DNA from: DAIDKA01 sp035503515
GTDB lineage: Bacteria; Pseudomonadota; Gammaproteobacteria; Steroidobacterales; Steroidobacteraceae
Reading direction: 5' to 3'
Length of the DNA: 64,000 bases
NCBI GenBank assembly: GCA_035503515.1
Contig: DATJTJ010000011.1
Span: forward strand, 62,001-126,000
Both the position numbers and the translations under genes were made by a program. Positions 50,794-59,641 of this stretch are shown here, piece by piece (positions within the stretch are counted from its first letter, which is position 1; every line of letters starts with the position of its first letter). The notes beneath the pieces are model-generated. The model did not search any database. It saw only the letters and a program-made list of their open reading frames with translations, and was not told where the DNA came from.

Positions 50794-51833
50794 CCCCCGA
50801 AACCTTCACGCATGCCTTCTACAGCGACAACACGGCAACGGTCGCACCCGAACTGCTGGCGTCGATCGCCGCGGCCAATGCCGGACCCCAGATCTCCTAT
50901 GGCGATGATCCCTGGACCGGCGCCCTGAACGACGCCTTCAGCCGCTTCTTCGGCGCGCCGGTACAGGCCTTCGTCGTGACCACGGGTACCGCGGCCAATG
51001 CGCTGAGCCTCGCGACGCTGTCGCCGCCCTACGGGAACGTCTTCGCCCATGCCGTCTCGCATGTCGTCGAAGACGAATGTGGCGCCGTGGAATTCTATTC
51101 GGGTGGTGCGCGGCTGACGCTCGTGGACGGCGACCACGGGCGCATCGATCCGCAGGCCCTGGAGCACGCGCTCGGCGCCCATCCGCCCAATGTCCACACC
51201 GTGCAGCCCGCCGCCCTCACCCTGACCCAGGCCACGGAACTCGGGACGAGCTACCGCCCCGAGGCGCTCGCGGCGCTGAGTGCCGTGGCGCACCGCTACG
51301 GCCTGCGCGTGCACATGGATGGCGCGCGACTGGCCAATGCCCTGTGCTTCCTCGATTGCGAGCCCGCGGATGTGACCTGGCGCGCGGGCGTCGACGTGCT
51401 GTCATTCGGCGCGACCAAGAACGGCGCGCTGGGTGCCGAAGCGGTGGTGTTCTTCGATCCGCAGCTGGTGCGCGACTTCGAACTGCGCCGCAAGCGCGCC
51501 GGGCACCTGCTGTCCAAGTCCCGGTATCCCGCCGCGCAGCTGCTCACCTACCTCGACGGCGGACTGTGGCGCACTCACGCGGCGCGGGCCAACCGCCTGG
51601 CGCGGCAGATCGCCGCGGCCGCAGGCCCGACCCTGCTGCATCCGGTCGAGGCCAACGAACTGTTCCTGCAACTGGGCGCGGGCGGCAAGCGCGCCCTGCG
51701 CGGGCAGGGCTTCGGGTTCTACGACTGGGGACCGGCGGCGGGGCCGGAGGCGCGCTTCGTGGTCTCCTGGAATCAGACCGCCGAGAGCGTCGAGGCGCTG
51801 TGCGCGGCCCTCAGGGCGTTTCGATCGGCGTGA
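50790..51833 (+). CDS. Low-specificity threonine aldolase-like PLP enzyme
   Basis: 347 residues. The Beta_eliminating-lyase fold shows SDNTATVAPELL at the N-terminus, YGDDPWTGALND near 35, HMDGARLANALCFL near 175 and the PLP lysine in SFGATKNGALGAEA near 207. Family members cleave L-threonine and L-allo-threonine to glycine and acetaldehyde. The coupling with an ABC exporter is unusual for a threonine aldolase and might reflect a shared amino-acid stress role. The last 23 nt overlap the convergent exported-protein gene. Confidence 0.88.
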   Translation: MTPETFTHAFYSDNTATVAPELLASIAAANAGPQISYGDDPWTGALNDAFSRFFGAPVQAFVVTTGTAANALSLATLSPPYGNVFAHAVSHVVEDECGAVEFYSGGARLTLVDGDHGRIDPQALEHALGAHPPNVHTVQPAALTLTQATELGTSYRPEALAALSAVAHRYGLRVHMDGARLANALCFLDCEPADVTWRAGVDVLSFGATKNGALGAEAVVFFDPQLVRDFELRRKRAGHLLSKSRYPAAQLLTYLDGGLWRTHAARANRLARQIAAAAGPTLLHPVEANELFLQLGAGGKRALRGQGFGFYDWGPAAGPEARFVVSWNQTAESVEALCAALRAFRSA

Positions 51834-52203
51834 AGATGCGCCAGGCCTGATCGGGGTGCATCAGCGCCCAGGGAATCGCCAGGAACTGTCCCCGCGGCAC
51901 CGGCACCAGGTACTTGTTGCCCTGGACGCTGACCTCCTGCTCCGGAGTGTCGTTGGTGTCGACGGCCAGGATGTACTGCAGCTGCTGCCGCGGATAGATG
52001 TGGCTCAGGGGCGGCGCCTTCAGATCCAGGGTGACCTTCGGAGCCGGCGCCGCTTTGGACGCATCGGCCGCGTGGGCTTTGCCGGAGGCCGCGGGGACGG
52101 CCGCGGATGAGCCGGCGGCCGGAGTCTGCGCCTGGACCAGGACCGGCCCCGCGACAGTGAACAGCACTGCGGCGCACAGCGGGTGGAGTACGTGCCTGAG
52201 CAT
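51811..52203 (-). CDS. Exported small protein of unknown function (130 aa)
   Basis: ATG 52203 with a strong AAAGGAGG 4 nt upstream. Signal peptide at residues 1-25 (LCAAVLFTVAGPVLVQA), an Ala/Ser/Lys-rich linker (28-58), and a C-terminal part with HIYPRQQLQYILAVDTND and a TPEQEV strand, ending in WRIFTPIETP. No known domain is recognised. It precedes no other gene on this strand; the DUF4389 gene is 11 nt upstream, so they are probably cotranscribed. Confidence 0.75.
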   Translation of the reverse strand: MLRHVLHPLCAAVLFTVAGPVLVQAQTPAAGSSAAVPAASGKAHAADASKAAPAPKVTLDLKAPPLSHIYPRQQLQYILAVDTNDTPEQEVSVQGNKYLVPVPRGQFLAIPWALMHPDQAWRIFTPIETP

Positions 52204-52214
52204 GGGGCCTCCTT

Positions 52215-52469
52215 TCATGGCACCAGCGTCCGATCCGGCCACGGGGCAAACGGAAACGGTGGTTTCTCGGTTATAAACGTAAGAAATTCGATAACTTGCG
52301 AAACATATCTCGACAGCCCCTGACTGAATCTCAGCAGTTCCGCATTGGGAGCGCCCGCCAGCAGCGTGAGGATCAGCTGCGCGATGGCCGTGACCGCCAG
52401 GATCCAGGTGAGGATCCAGAATGTCAGCGCGAACACCAGCATGTACAGCAGGCGGACCGCGATCGGCAT
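52215..52469 (-). CDS. DUF4389 membrane protein (84 aa)
   Basis: ATG 52469, MPIAVRLLYMLVFALTFW: one long or two short transmembrane helices (about 5-45), then the DUF4389 pattern ELLRFSQGLSRYVSQVIEFL and the end KPPFPFAPWPD. The family is conserved in Gammaproteobacteria but has no assigned function; members have been linked to lipase-type or membrane processes only by location. It follows the TPR-like gene by 14 nt. Confidence 0.8.
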   Translation of the reverse strand: MPIAVRLLYMLVFALTFWILTWILAVTAIAQLILTLLAGAPNAELLRFSQGLSRYVSQVIEFLTFITEKPPFPFAPWPDRTLVP

Positions 52470-52483
52470 GCGTGCGTCCAAGA

Positions 52484-53257
52484 CTACCCCGCCACGATAT
52501 GGTTGAGCAGGCGATGCGCCGAAGCGTATTCGGGCACCAGCAGCAAAGCGTGCTCCAGCGCCGCGCGGGCTGCAATAGCATCGCCCCGGTCCAGGTCGAT
52601 CTGCGCAAGCCCCTGCCACGCCTCCGCCCCGCCCCACGCCGGCCCGGGCTCGAGGCCCTGGCGCTCCTGTTCGAATGCGTCCACGGCCCCCTGGTACGGC
52701 GCGAGCAGTTCGGCCCGCTCCTGATTGGAGTGGGCCGAGAGGTAGGAAAGTTCCGCGGCCAGCAGCCGCACCCGCGGATTGCGCGGCGCCAGCTGCAGTG
52801 CCCGCTGCATCTGGGCGTGGCTGCGGGAGGCCGCGAAGGGCAGCGTCAGCGAGCGCGCACGACTGCGGAGTTCCATGCACAACGATTGCAGCGCCAGCAG
52901 CTCCGCATCTGTCGGCCTCTGGGCCAAGGCCGCGTCAGCGGAATCGATACAGCCCGCGGCCGCCTCGCCGGCGGCCGGCGTCCGGGTGGCCGCGAGTGCC
53001 AGCTGTGCCTGATGCAGCTGCGTCAGGGCCAGGTAGTAGTTGCGCAACGGCTGCGACGCCGACAGTCCGGTGACACGGGCCGCGATCCTCGCCAGGTCGC
53101 GCGGGTCCTCGGTGTACCAGGCGTACTGGATGCGCGACTCGATATCGCGCCAGTCGGTGCTCTCGGCCCGGGCCGGCCGCGGCCCGAGGGCTGTACATGC
53201 AAGCCCGAATGCCACCACGGCGAATGCTCTGTGCGCGCGACCGGACATCACGAACAT
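52484..53257 (-). CDS. Exported TPR-like helical protein (257 aa)
   Basis: Signal peptide at residues 1-31 (ends ARAES). The rest is helical with tandem 34-residue-like units: 62-95, 95-128, 140-175 and 220-255 (WQGLAQIDLDRGDAIAARAA then LEHALLLVPEY is the best match to a TPR). TPR proteins scaffold protein complexes. Two ATGs (53257, 53248) are possible starts. It heads a three-gene leftward group with the DUF4389 protein and the 130-aa exported protein, probably an envelope unit of unknown purpose. Confidence 0.75.
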   Translation of the reverse strand: MFVMSGRAHRAFAVVAFGLACTALGPRPARAESTDWRDIESRIQYAWYTEDPRDLARIAARVTGLSASQPLRNYYLALTQLHQAQLALAATRTPAAGEAAAGCIDSADAALAQRPTDAELLALQSLCMELRSRARSLTLPFAASRSHAQMQRALQLAPRNPRVRLLAAELSYLSAHSNQERAELLAPYQGAVDAFEQERQGLEPGPAWGGAEAWQGLAQIDLDRGDAIAARAALEHALLLVPEYASAHRLLNHIVAG

Positions 53258-53319
53258 TGTGCCAGAATCACTCCGGCGCGCGCCCGCGCGCCGTCCTTTG
53301 TCCAGGCACCCGCAACCGA

Positions 53320-54117
53320 ATGCAACTCATCGATATCGGCATCAACCTCGGCCACGACAGCTTCGATGCCGATCGCGACCGGGTCATCGGCCGCGCCAGG
53401 GCGGCCGGGGTGGTGCAGATGATCGTCACCGGGGCGAGCGGCGCGGGCTCCCGGCAGGCACTGGCCCTGGCGCGCAGCCAGCCCGGGGTGCTGTTCGCGA
53501 CCGCAGGCGTGCATCCCCACCATGCGACCGAACTCACACCCGCGCTGCTGACGGAGCTCGAGTCCCTGGCCCGGGCGCCCGAAGTGGTCGCGGTCGGTGA
53601 GTGCGGGCTGGATTACTTTCGTGACTTCTCACCCCGCGAAGCGCAGCGCGCGGCCTTTCACCGGCAACTGGAACTGGCCGCGCGGGTGGGCAAGCCGGTG
53701 TTCCTGCATGAACGTGACGCGCACGAGGATTTCCTGGCGATCGTGCGCGAGCATCGCGCCGCGCTCGTCGGCGGCGTCGCCCACTGCTTCACGGGCACCG
53801 GCGAGCAGATGCGGCGCTACCTGGACCTGGGACTCGCGATCGGCATCACGGGATGGATCTGCGATGAACGCCGGGGCGGGCACCTGCTGCCGCTGATGCG
53901 GGAGATTCCGGCCACGGCGCTGCATCTGGAGACCGATGCGCCCTATCTGCTGCCCCGGGACCTGATGCCACGCCCGGCCTCGCGGCGCAACGAGCCCATG
54001 CACCTGGCCCACATCGCCCGGGCAGTCGCACAGGCGCGCGGCGAGTCCCCGGAGCAGCTCGGCGCGGCGGCCACGGCCGCCAGCCGCACCCTGTTCGGGC
54101 TGCCGCCGGGTCCTTAG
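53320..54117 (+). CDS. tatD: TatD-family metal-dependent hydrolase
   Basis: 265 residues from ATG 53320. TatD motifs are IDIGINLGHDSFD at the start, ATAGVHPHHATE near 65, VAVGECGLDYFRDFSP near 90, VFLHERDAHEDF near 127, AHCFTG near 152 and ETDAPYLLPRDL near 205. The metal-binding His, Glu and Asp of this fold are all present. TatD is a 3'-5' DNase involved in repair and fragmentation of oxidised DNA. It converges on the NERD gene with a 4-nt overlap. Confidence 0.92.
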   Translation: MQLIDIGINLGHDSFDADRDRVIGRARAAGVVQMIVTGASGAGSRQALALARSQPGVLFATAGVHPHHATELTPALLTELESLARAPEVVAVGECGLDYFRDFSPREAQRAAFHRQLELAARVGKPVFLHERDAHEDFLAIVREHRAALVGGVAHCFTGTGEQMRRYLDLGLAIGITGWICDERRGGHLLPLMREIPATALHLETDAPYLLPRDLMPRPASRRNEPMHLAHIARAVAQARGESPEQLGAAATAASRTLFGLPPGP

Positions 54118-54716
54118 CCGCTGACCGGCCGGGCCTGCGCCATCAGGCTCGGGCCGCAGGACTGGCGGATGTTCGCCCAGGGCTGATCGAAGGGGTCCGG
54201 TCCGCCGGTGCCGCCCTCGATCAGCGGGAAATCGCGGGCCAGGGAGTCGAGCATCAGCGTCCACTTCGGCAGGCCCTTGGGAAAGCGCGCCCGCCGGGTG
54301 AAGACGATCCGTCCTTCCACGGGCATGTCGCCCGCGATCGCCTTGACGGCGGCGATCCGGTCGTACAGGGCGCTTTGCGGATTGACGAAGGTGTAGCGGT
54401 GCGGGCCGTCCATGACGGTCCACTCGTTCATCTGGTCACCGCCGAAGACATTGCCGCGCACGTCGCGCAGGTCCAGCACCACCGCCCCGCGCGGCGTGCG
54501 CAGGACGAAATCCACGTGAAAGGAACTGCCCATGCCGTCGGGCACCAGCACATCGACCAGATGGTCCGAGCCCACCGCCGTGACGGCCGCGACCAGCGCG
54601 CGTCGGGCGCGCCGCTGCCGATACCAGCGCCACAGCCAGGACAGGCCCCAGCCGACCACCGCCGCGCCGGCTACCAGGGCCCAGGTGATGGGCGGCAGAT
54701 TGGTCAGCAGATCCAC
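54114..54716 (-). CDS. Membrane-anchored NERD (nuclease-related) domain protein
   Basis: 200 residues: one N-terminal transmembrane helix (about 10-30), a basic stop (YRQRRARRAL), then a NERD-like domain with the DFVLRTPRGAVVLDLRDVRG signature near 68-87 and VFTRRARFPKG near 140. NERD domains are related to restriction-type nucleases. The acidic DxxxxxD core (HVDFVL, VVLDLRD) is present, but the usual E-V-K is replaced by D-L-R-D, so catalysis is doubtful. The gene lies between thrC and tatD; role unknown. Confidence 0.7.
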   Translation of the reverse strand: MDLLTNLPPITWALVAGAAVVGWGLSWLWRWYRQRRARRALVAAVTAVGSDHLVDVLVPDGMGSSFHVDFVLRTPRGAVVLDLRDVRGNVFGGDQMNEWTVMDGPHRYTFVNPQSALYDRIAAVKAIAGDMPVEGRIVFTRRARFPKGLPKWTLMLDSLARDFPLIEGGTGGPDPFDQPWANIRQSCGPSLMAQARPVSG

Positions 54717-54760
54717 GCTCGCTCCCGCAGATTTGATCTCAGCCCGATATTCTAGCTGCT

Positions 54761-56107
54761 TTACACCAGGCCCTGACGCAGGGCCTGCACGTCCGCCGCG
54801 ATGTCCAACGCCCTGGACGGCAGTTCAAACAGTCGGCTCAACGATTCTGGCACGTCCACGTGACGGCCGATCAGCGGTTCGACGATTTCGCGGAATTTGG
54901 CCGGGTGGGCCGTGGCCACCAGCACCCAGCGTCCGCCGTCGCGCCGCGCCGGTGGCAGATGCGACCAGACCTCGGCGGCCGTGGCCGTATGCGGACACCA
55001 GATCTGGCCATGCTCCCGGTAACCGCTGCGGATGCGGGCCCGGATCTGCTCGTCGCTGACCGAATCGGCGCTGATGGTGGCGCGCAGTTCCTGCAGGTCC
55101 GGGTACAGCGCCCGCAGCCGCTCGAGGTTACTGGGGTTGCCCACGTCCATGGCCGAGGCCAGCGTCGCAATGCTCGGCCGCGGCTCGAAGGTCCCGGTCT
55201 TAAGCAGATCCGGCACGGTCCGGTTGGCGTTGTGCGCCAGGACCATCTCGCCGATCGGCATTCCCAGGCGCTTGGCCCACAGGCCCGCCACCGAGTTGCC
55301 GAGGTTGCCGCTGGGGACGACGAAGGAGACCGGCTGGCCGTGTTCCGACCAGCCCTTGAGGCTCGTGGCCGCGTAGTACACGGCCTGCGGCAGCAGCCGC
55401 CCGAGATTGATGCTGTTGGCCGAGGACAGATCGAATCGGCGGTTCAGTTCCGGGTCGAGGAACGCCGCCTTCACCATGCGCTGGCAATCATCGAACGTAC
55501 CGCGCACCGCGAAACTGCGCACGTTGTCGCCCCAGCAGGTGAGCTGGTGCTCCTGGGTCGGGGAGACCTGCCCCTTCGGAAACAGCACCGACACCGCGAC
55601 CCCCGGCAGGCGATGGAAGGCCGCCGCCACCGCACCGCCGGTATCCCCGGAAGTGGCCACCAGGATGTTCAGCGGCCGCTGTCCCGGAGCGCGCAGCCGC
55701 GACATGCACGTCGCCAGGAACCGGGCGCCGAAATCCTTGAAGGCGGCGGTGGGACCGTGGAAGAGTTCGAGCACGCCGAGGCGGCCGGCGCCGTCCAGCA
55801 TCACCAGCGGCGCCGGAAAATTCAGCGCCTGTGACATCAGGGCCGGCAGTGCTGCCTCGAGCTCGCTGCCGGCCACCAGTGGCGCGAGCAGCAGCGCACC
55901 GATGCGCGCCAGGCCTTCGGCCGTCAGGAACTGCCCAGGAGGCAATCCGACCTGCGCGCACAGCTGCTGCGGCGAGTGCACCGGCCAGCGCTGTGGAACG
56001 TACAGCCCGCCATCGGGTGCCAGGCCCTTGAGCAGCGCCTGTGCGAAGCCGACGCCAGGCTCCGCCTGCGCTGCGCGGCGGGTACTGTGGTACAGCATGG
56101 TGCTCAT
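54761..56107 (-). CDS. thrC: Threonine synthase
   Basis: 448 residues from ATG 56107 (overlapping thrB by 4 nt). PLP lysine in HGPTAAFKDFGARFL near residue 106, substrate motif SGDTGGAVAAAFH near 135 and FVVPSGNLGNSVAG near 248. It converts O-phosphohomoserine to threonine as the last step of the thr operon. Long E. coli-type enzyme (about 430 aa) rather than the short plant type. Confidence 0.95.
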   Translation of the reverse strand: MSTMLYHSTRRAAQAEPGVGFAQALLKGLAPDGGLYVPQRWPVHSPQQLCAQVGLPPGQFLTAEGLARIGALLLAPLVAGSELEAALPALMSQALNFPAPLVMLDGAGRLGVLELFHGPTAAFKDFGARFLATCMSRLRAPGQRPLNILVATSGDTGGAVAAAFHRLPGVAVSVLFPKGQVSPTQEHQLTCWGDNVRSFAVRGTFDDCQRMVKAAFLDPELNRRFDLSSANSINLGRLLPQAVYYAATSLKGWSEHGQPVSFVVPSGNLGNSVAGLWAKRLGMPIGEMVLAHNANRTVPDLLKTGTFEPRPSIATLASAMDVGNPSNLERLRALYPDLQELRATISADSVSDEQIRARIRSGYREHGQIWCPHTATAAEVWSHLPPARRDGGRWVLVATAHPAKFREIVEPLIGRHVDVPESLSRLFELPSRALDIAADVQALRQGLV

Positions 56108-57042
56108 GGCCCGACGACGCGCGCCCCGGGTGAATTGATCTCGATGATCCATTCGTCGATGGGCACATTGTGGCGGCCGAACTCACCGCGCATGGCCGCC
56201 AGCACCGCCGGCGCCTGATGCTCGAGGGCCCACGCGAACACCGTCGGGCCGGCCCCCGAAATGGAGCAGCCGAGGGCGCCGCTCGCCATGGCGGCGCGGC
56301 GCACGTCGGGAAAGCCCGGGATCAGGGTCTGGCGCTGCGGCTCGATCACCACGTCTTCCAGGCAGGTGCGGATCAGCTCCAGGTCATCGGTATAGCAACC
56401 GGAAATGAAGCCGGCCAGGTGCGCGGTCTGCCAGACGAAATCCGACATGGCCACGCTGCCGCGCAGGATGGAGCGCGCCTCCTTGGTCGACAGGAACAGG
56501 TGCGGGTGAACCATCACCGCCCGCACGGCCCGCGGCACCGGGATCTGCTTCACGTGCGGATTGTCGATGCCCACGGTGAGCACCAGGCCCCCGAACAGCG
56601 ACGGGGCGATATTGTCCACGTGCATGGAGCCCGAGGACACCGCCTCGCCATGCATGGCGAACTTCAGCAGTTCCAGTTTCGTGCACGGCCGGGACAGGAG
56701 TGCATTGGCGGCGACCACCGCGGCGACGGCCGAAGCGGCCGACCCGCCGAGGCCGGATCCGAGCGGAATGCCCTTCTCGATGCGCATGTCGAAACCGAAC
56801 GGCAGGTCGAGCGCCTGCTGCAGGGCGAGCACGGCGCGGCCGGCCGTATTGGCTTCCGGGTTGCGCGGCAGCTCGACGCTGGTACCGGTGATGCCGGAGA
56901 TGGTCAGTCCGCGCTGCGCCGTGCGCGTCACCGTCACCTTGTCCCCCAGGGCATCCACCGCGAAGCCGAGGATGTCGAAACCGATGGCGACATTGCCGGC
57001 GGAGGCCGGCGCGAACGCCGTCGCGGATGTCGTGTCGTTCAA
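56104..57042 (-). CDS. thrB: Homoserine kinase (GHMP type)
   Basis: 312 residues. GHMP kinase ATP loop GIPLGSGLGGSAASAVAAVV near residues 88-107, N-terminal FAPASAGNVAIGFDILGFA and the C-terminal SGAGPTVFAW near 265. It phosphorylates homoserine using ATP. Start and stop overlap thrA and thrC by 4 nt each, so the three genes are translated in step. Confidence 0.96.
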   Translation of the reverse strand: MNDTTSATAFAPASAGNVAIGFDILGFAVDALGDKVTVTRTAQRGLTISGITGTSVELPRNPEANTAGRAVLALQQALDLPFGFDMRIEKGIPLGSGLGGSAASAVAAVVAANALLSRPCTKLELLKFAMHGEAVSSGSMHVDNIAPSLFGGLVLTVGIDNPHVKQIPVPRAVRAVMVHPHLFLSTKEARSILRGSVAMSDFVWQTAHLAGFISGCYTDDLELIRTCLEDVVIEPQRQTLIPGFPDVRRAAMASGALGCSISGAGPTVFAWALEHQAPAVLAAMRGEFGRHNVPIDEWIIEINSPGARVVGP

Positions 57043-59552
57043 ATGTGCGCTCCGAGGTAGGCCGACAGCCGCAGCAGATCGGCGAACACGCCGCCGGCCG
57101 TCACTTCCGGACCTGCGCCGGGACCCTGAACGATCAGCGCGTTGGCATTGTAGCGACCGGTGGCGAAACGCACGACGTTGTCGGTCAGCGCCATGTTCGC
57201 GAACGGATGGCTGCGATCCAGTTCGACGAGGCCCACGGTCGCCTCGCCCCGGGCGGTGATCCGTCCCACGTAGCGCAGCACCTTGCCCCGGCCATGGGCG
57301 GCCTGCAGCCGCTCGTGCATGCCGGCGTCGAAACGCGGCAGACCACCCATGAAGTCCTCGATCGACGCGCCCGACAGGTCCGGGGGCACCAGGCTTTCGA
57401 CCCTCACATCCGAAAGCTCCAGCGCCAGGCCCATCTCGCGGCCGAGAATGATGAGCTTGCGCGCCACATCCGTCCCCGAGAGGTCATCGCGGGGGTCCGG
57501 CTCGGTGTAGCCGCGTTGCTTGGCGTCCTTCACGATCTCGGAGAACGACACCTTGCCGTCGTAGACGTTGAACAGGTACGCGAGGGTGCCGGAGAAGATG
57601 CCCTCGATGCTCTCGATGTCATCGCCGGTCTCCCGCAGGTCGCGCAGCGTCTGGATCACCGGCAGGCCGGCGCCCACGGTCGCCTCGTACAGATAGTGTG
57701 CGCCGCTGGTGCGGCCCGCCGCGCGCACCTCCCGGTAGAAGGCCAGCGGGGCGCTGTTGGCCTTCTTGTTCGGGGTCACCACGTGGATGCCCTTGGCCAG
57801 CCACTGCGGATAGTTGCGCGCCACGGCCTCGCTCGCCGTGCAGTCGATGAGCACGGTGTGCGGGAGGTGGTCCACGTCCAGATGCTCGACGAACCGGGCC
57901 AGGTCCGCCGCCACCGCGCCGCTTCCGAAGGCATTGCTCCAGTCGGCGAGATCGAGGCCCGAATCACTGAGCAGCATGCGCTCGGAGGCCAGGATGCCGC
58001 GCACGCGCAGGTCGATCTGGAACTGTTCGCGCAGCCGGCCGCTTTGCGAGGCGAGCTGATCGAGCAGCACCCGGCCGACGGTACCCGGACCGATGATGCC
58101 GATCGAGAGGGTGTGCGGGGACAGATAGAAGCTGGAGTGCACGGCCCGCAACGCGCGCGTGGCGTCCTTGCCTTCGATCACCACCGAGATGTTGCGCTCG
58201 CTGGCGCCCTGGGCGATGGCGCGCACGTTGACCGCCGAGCCACCCAGGGCATCGAACACCTTGGCGGAGACGCCGGGCATGCCGGCCATGCCGTCGCCGA
58301 CCACCGCCAGGATCGCAAGACCCGAGTCCACGTCCACGCGCTGGATCTGCCCTTCCGTCAGTTCGCGATCGAAGGCGCTGCGCACCACGCGCGCCGCGCG
58401 CTCGGATTGCTCGGCCGGAATGGCACAGCAGATGGAATGCTCGGAGCTGCCCTGGGAGATGAGGATCACCGAGATCCCCTCCTCGCGCAGCGCCCCGAAC
58501 AGCCGGTGGGCGGTTCCCGGCACGCCGATCATGCCGGCGCCCTCGACGTTGACCAGCGACACGCCATCGATGCTGGTGATGCCCTTGACCGGCAGCGCCG
58601 ATTCCGGCTCGGCGCAGATCAGCGAACCGGGCTTCTCGGGTGCGAAGGTGTTGCGGATCCAGATCGGGATGTTGCGCCGGACCGCCGGCGCCATGGTCTG
58701 GGGATGGATGACCTTGGCGCCGAAGTACGCCAGTTCCATCGCCTCATTATAAGAAAGCGAATCGATGACCTTGGCGTCCGGGACGCGGCGCGGATCCGCC
58801 GACAGCACGCCATCCACATCCGTCCAGATCTGGATCTCCGCCGCGGCCAGCAGCGCCCCGAAGATCGACCCGGAGAAGTCACTGCCGTTGCGGCCCAGCG
58901 TCGTCTGCACGCCCTTGCGGTTGGAGGCGATGAAACCGGTGATGATCAGGGTGCCGGCAAAATCGGCGCCGACCAGCCGCTCGATGTTCTCCTGCGACTC
59001 GCTCCACTGCACGGCAGGTCCCAGCGTGCCCCACTCCACGACCACCACGCGCCGCGCATCGACCCAGAGGGTCTTGCCGGGGCGCCGGGTGCGCGACTCG
59101 AAGTACTTGTGGAACAGGCGGGTCGACCAGATCTCCCCGTACCCTGCGATCAGGTCGCGGACGTTGTCGGCCGCCGAGCGGGTCAGCTGCACGGTGTGCA
59201 GGATGCCCTCGATGTCATGGCAGTCCCGGTCCATGGCCGACTGGAACAGCGCTGCCGACTGGGCGGGCAGCAGTGCCCGGGCGATGGTGGCGTGCCGCTC
59301 GCGCAGGGCCTGGACCTCCACCTGATACCGCTCATCCTGCTGCTCGGCGAGCACCACCAGTCGCAGCAGGGCGTCGGTGACGCCGCGGCAGGCAGACAGG
59401 ACCACTCCCAGGCGCCGGTGCGGCTGGGACTCCAGGATGTTGGCCACGCGCTCGAAGCACGCCGCGTCGGCGACGCTGGAGCCGCCGAATTTGTGGACCA
59501 CCCAGCTGTCATGGGCCTGGGAATGCGGTGAAGCGGGGGTACTTGAGCTCAT
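57039..59552 (-). CDS. thrA: Bifunctional aspartokinase / homoserine dehydrogenase I
   Basis: 837 residues from ATG 59552. N-terminal aspartokinase (WVVHKFGGSSVAD at 18-30), two ACT regulatory domains (about 320-470, where threonine binds in E. coli ThrA), and C-terminal homoserine dehydrogenase with the Rossmann motif GIIGPGTVGRVLLDQL near 492 and LSGTDVARKLIILGREMG near 700. It catalyses the first and third steps from aspartate to homoserine. A terminator-like hairpin lies 27 nt upstream of the start codon. Confidence 0.97.
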   Translation of the reverse strand: MSSSTPASPHSQAHDSWVVHKFGGSSVADAACFERVANILESQPHRRLGVVLSACRGVTDALLRLVVLAEQQDERYQVEVQALRERHATIARALLPAQSAALFQSAMDRDCHDIEGILHTVQLTRSAADNVRDLIAGYGEIWSTRLFHKYFESRTRRPGKTLWVDARRVVVVEWGTLGPAVQWSESQENIERLVGADFAGTLIITGFIASNRKGVQTTLGRNGSDFSGSIFGALLAAAEIQIWTDVDGVLSADPRRVPDAKVIDSLSYNEAMELAYFGAKVIHPQTMAPAVRRNIPIWIRNTFAPEKPGSLICAEPESALPVKGITSIDGVSLVNVEGAGMIGVPGTAHRLFGALREEGISVILISQGSSEHSICCAIPAEQSERAARVVRSAFDRELTEGQIQRVDVDSGLAILAVVGDGMAGMPGVSAKVFDALGGSAVNVRAIAQGASERNISVVIEGKDATRALRAVHSSFYLSPHTLSIGIIGPGTVGRVLLDQLASQSGRLREQFQIDLRVRGILASERMLLSDSGLDLADWSNAFGSGAVAADLARFVEHLDVDHLPHTVLIDCTASEAVARNYPQWLAKGIHVVTPNKKANSAPLAFYREVRAAGRTSGAHYLYEATVGAGLPVIQTLRDLRETGDDIESIEGIFSGTLAYLFNVYDGKVSFSEIVKDAKQRGYTEPDPRDDLSGTDVARKLIILGREMGLALELSDVRVESLVPPDLSGASIEDFMGGLPRFDAGMHERLQAAHGRGKVLRYVGRITARGEATVGLVELDRSHPFANMALTDNVVRFATGRYNANALIVQGPGAGPEVTAGGVFADLLRLSAYLGAHI

Positions 59553-59578
59553 CTGATCGTCGCTTGCGGACACACGCC

Positions 59579-59609
59579 AAAAAGGCCGCGTGACTCTACT
59601 GACGCGGTC
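59579..59609 (-). terminator. Terminator-like hairpin in the thrABC leader (candidate attenuator)
   Basis: On the minus strand: GACCGCGT (stem), 10-nt loop, ACGCGGCC (stem, 7 of 8 pairs), then TTTTT at 59579-59583. The only gene on this strand downstream is thrA, 27 nt away, and the only gene on the right (xdhC) runs the other way. It therefore seems to act on thrA leader transcripts. On the plus strand the T-run is missing, so it cannot be an xdhC structure. Confidence 0.6.
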
Positions 59610-59641
59610 GGACCGGCGCAACTTCAAGCATAATCCGTGGG

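Noticed and set aside
59596..59631. An 11-residue thr leader peptide
   Set aside because: It lacks Thr and Ile codons and its transcription is not shown, so it is mentioned only with the hairpin.
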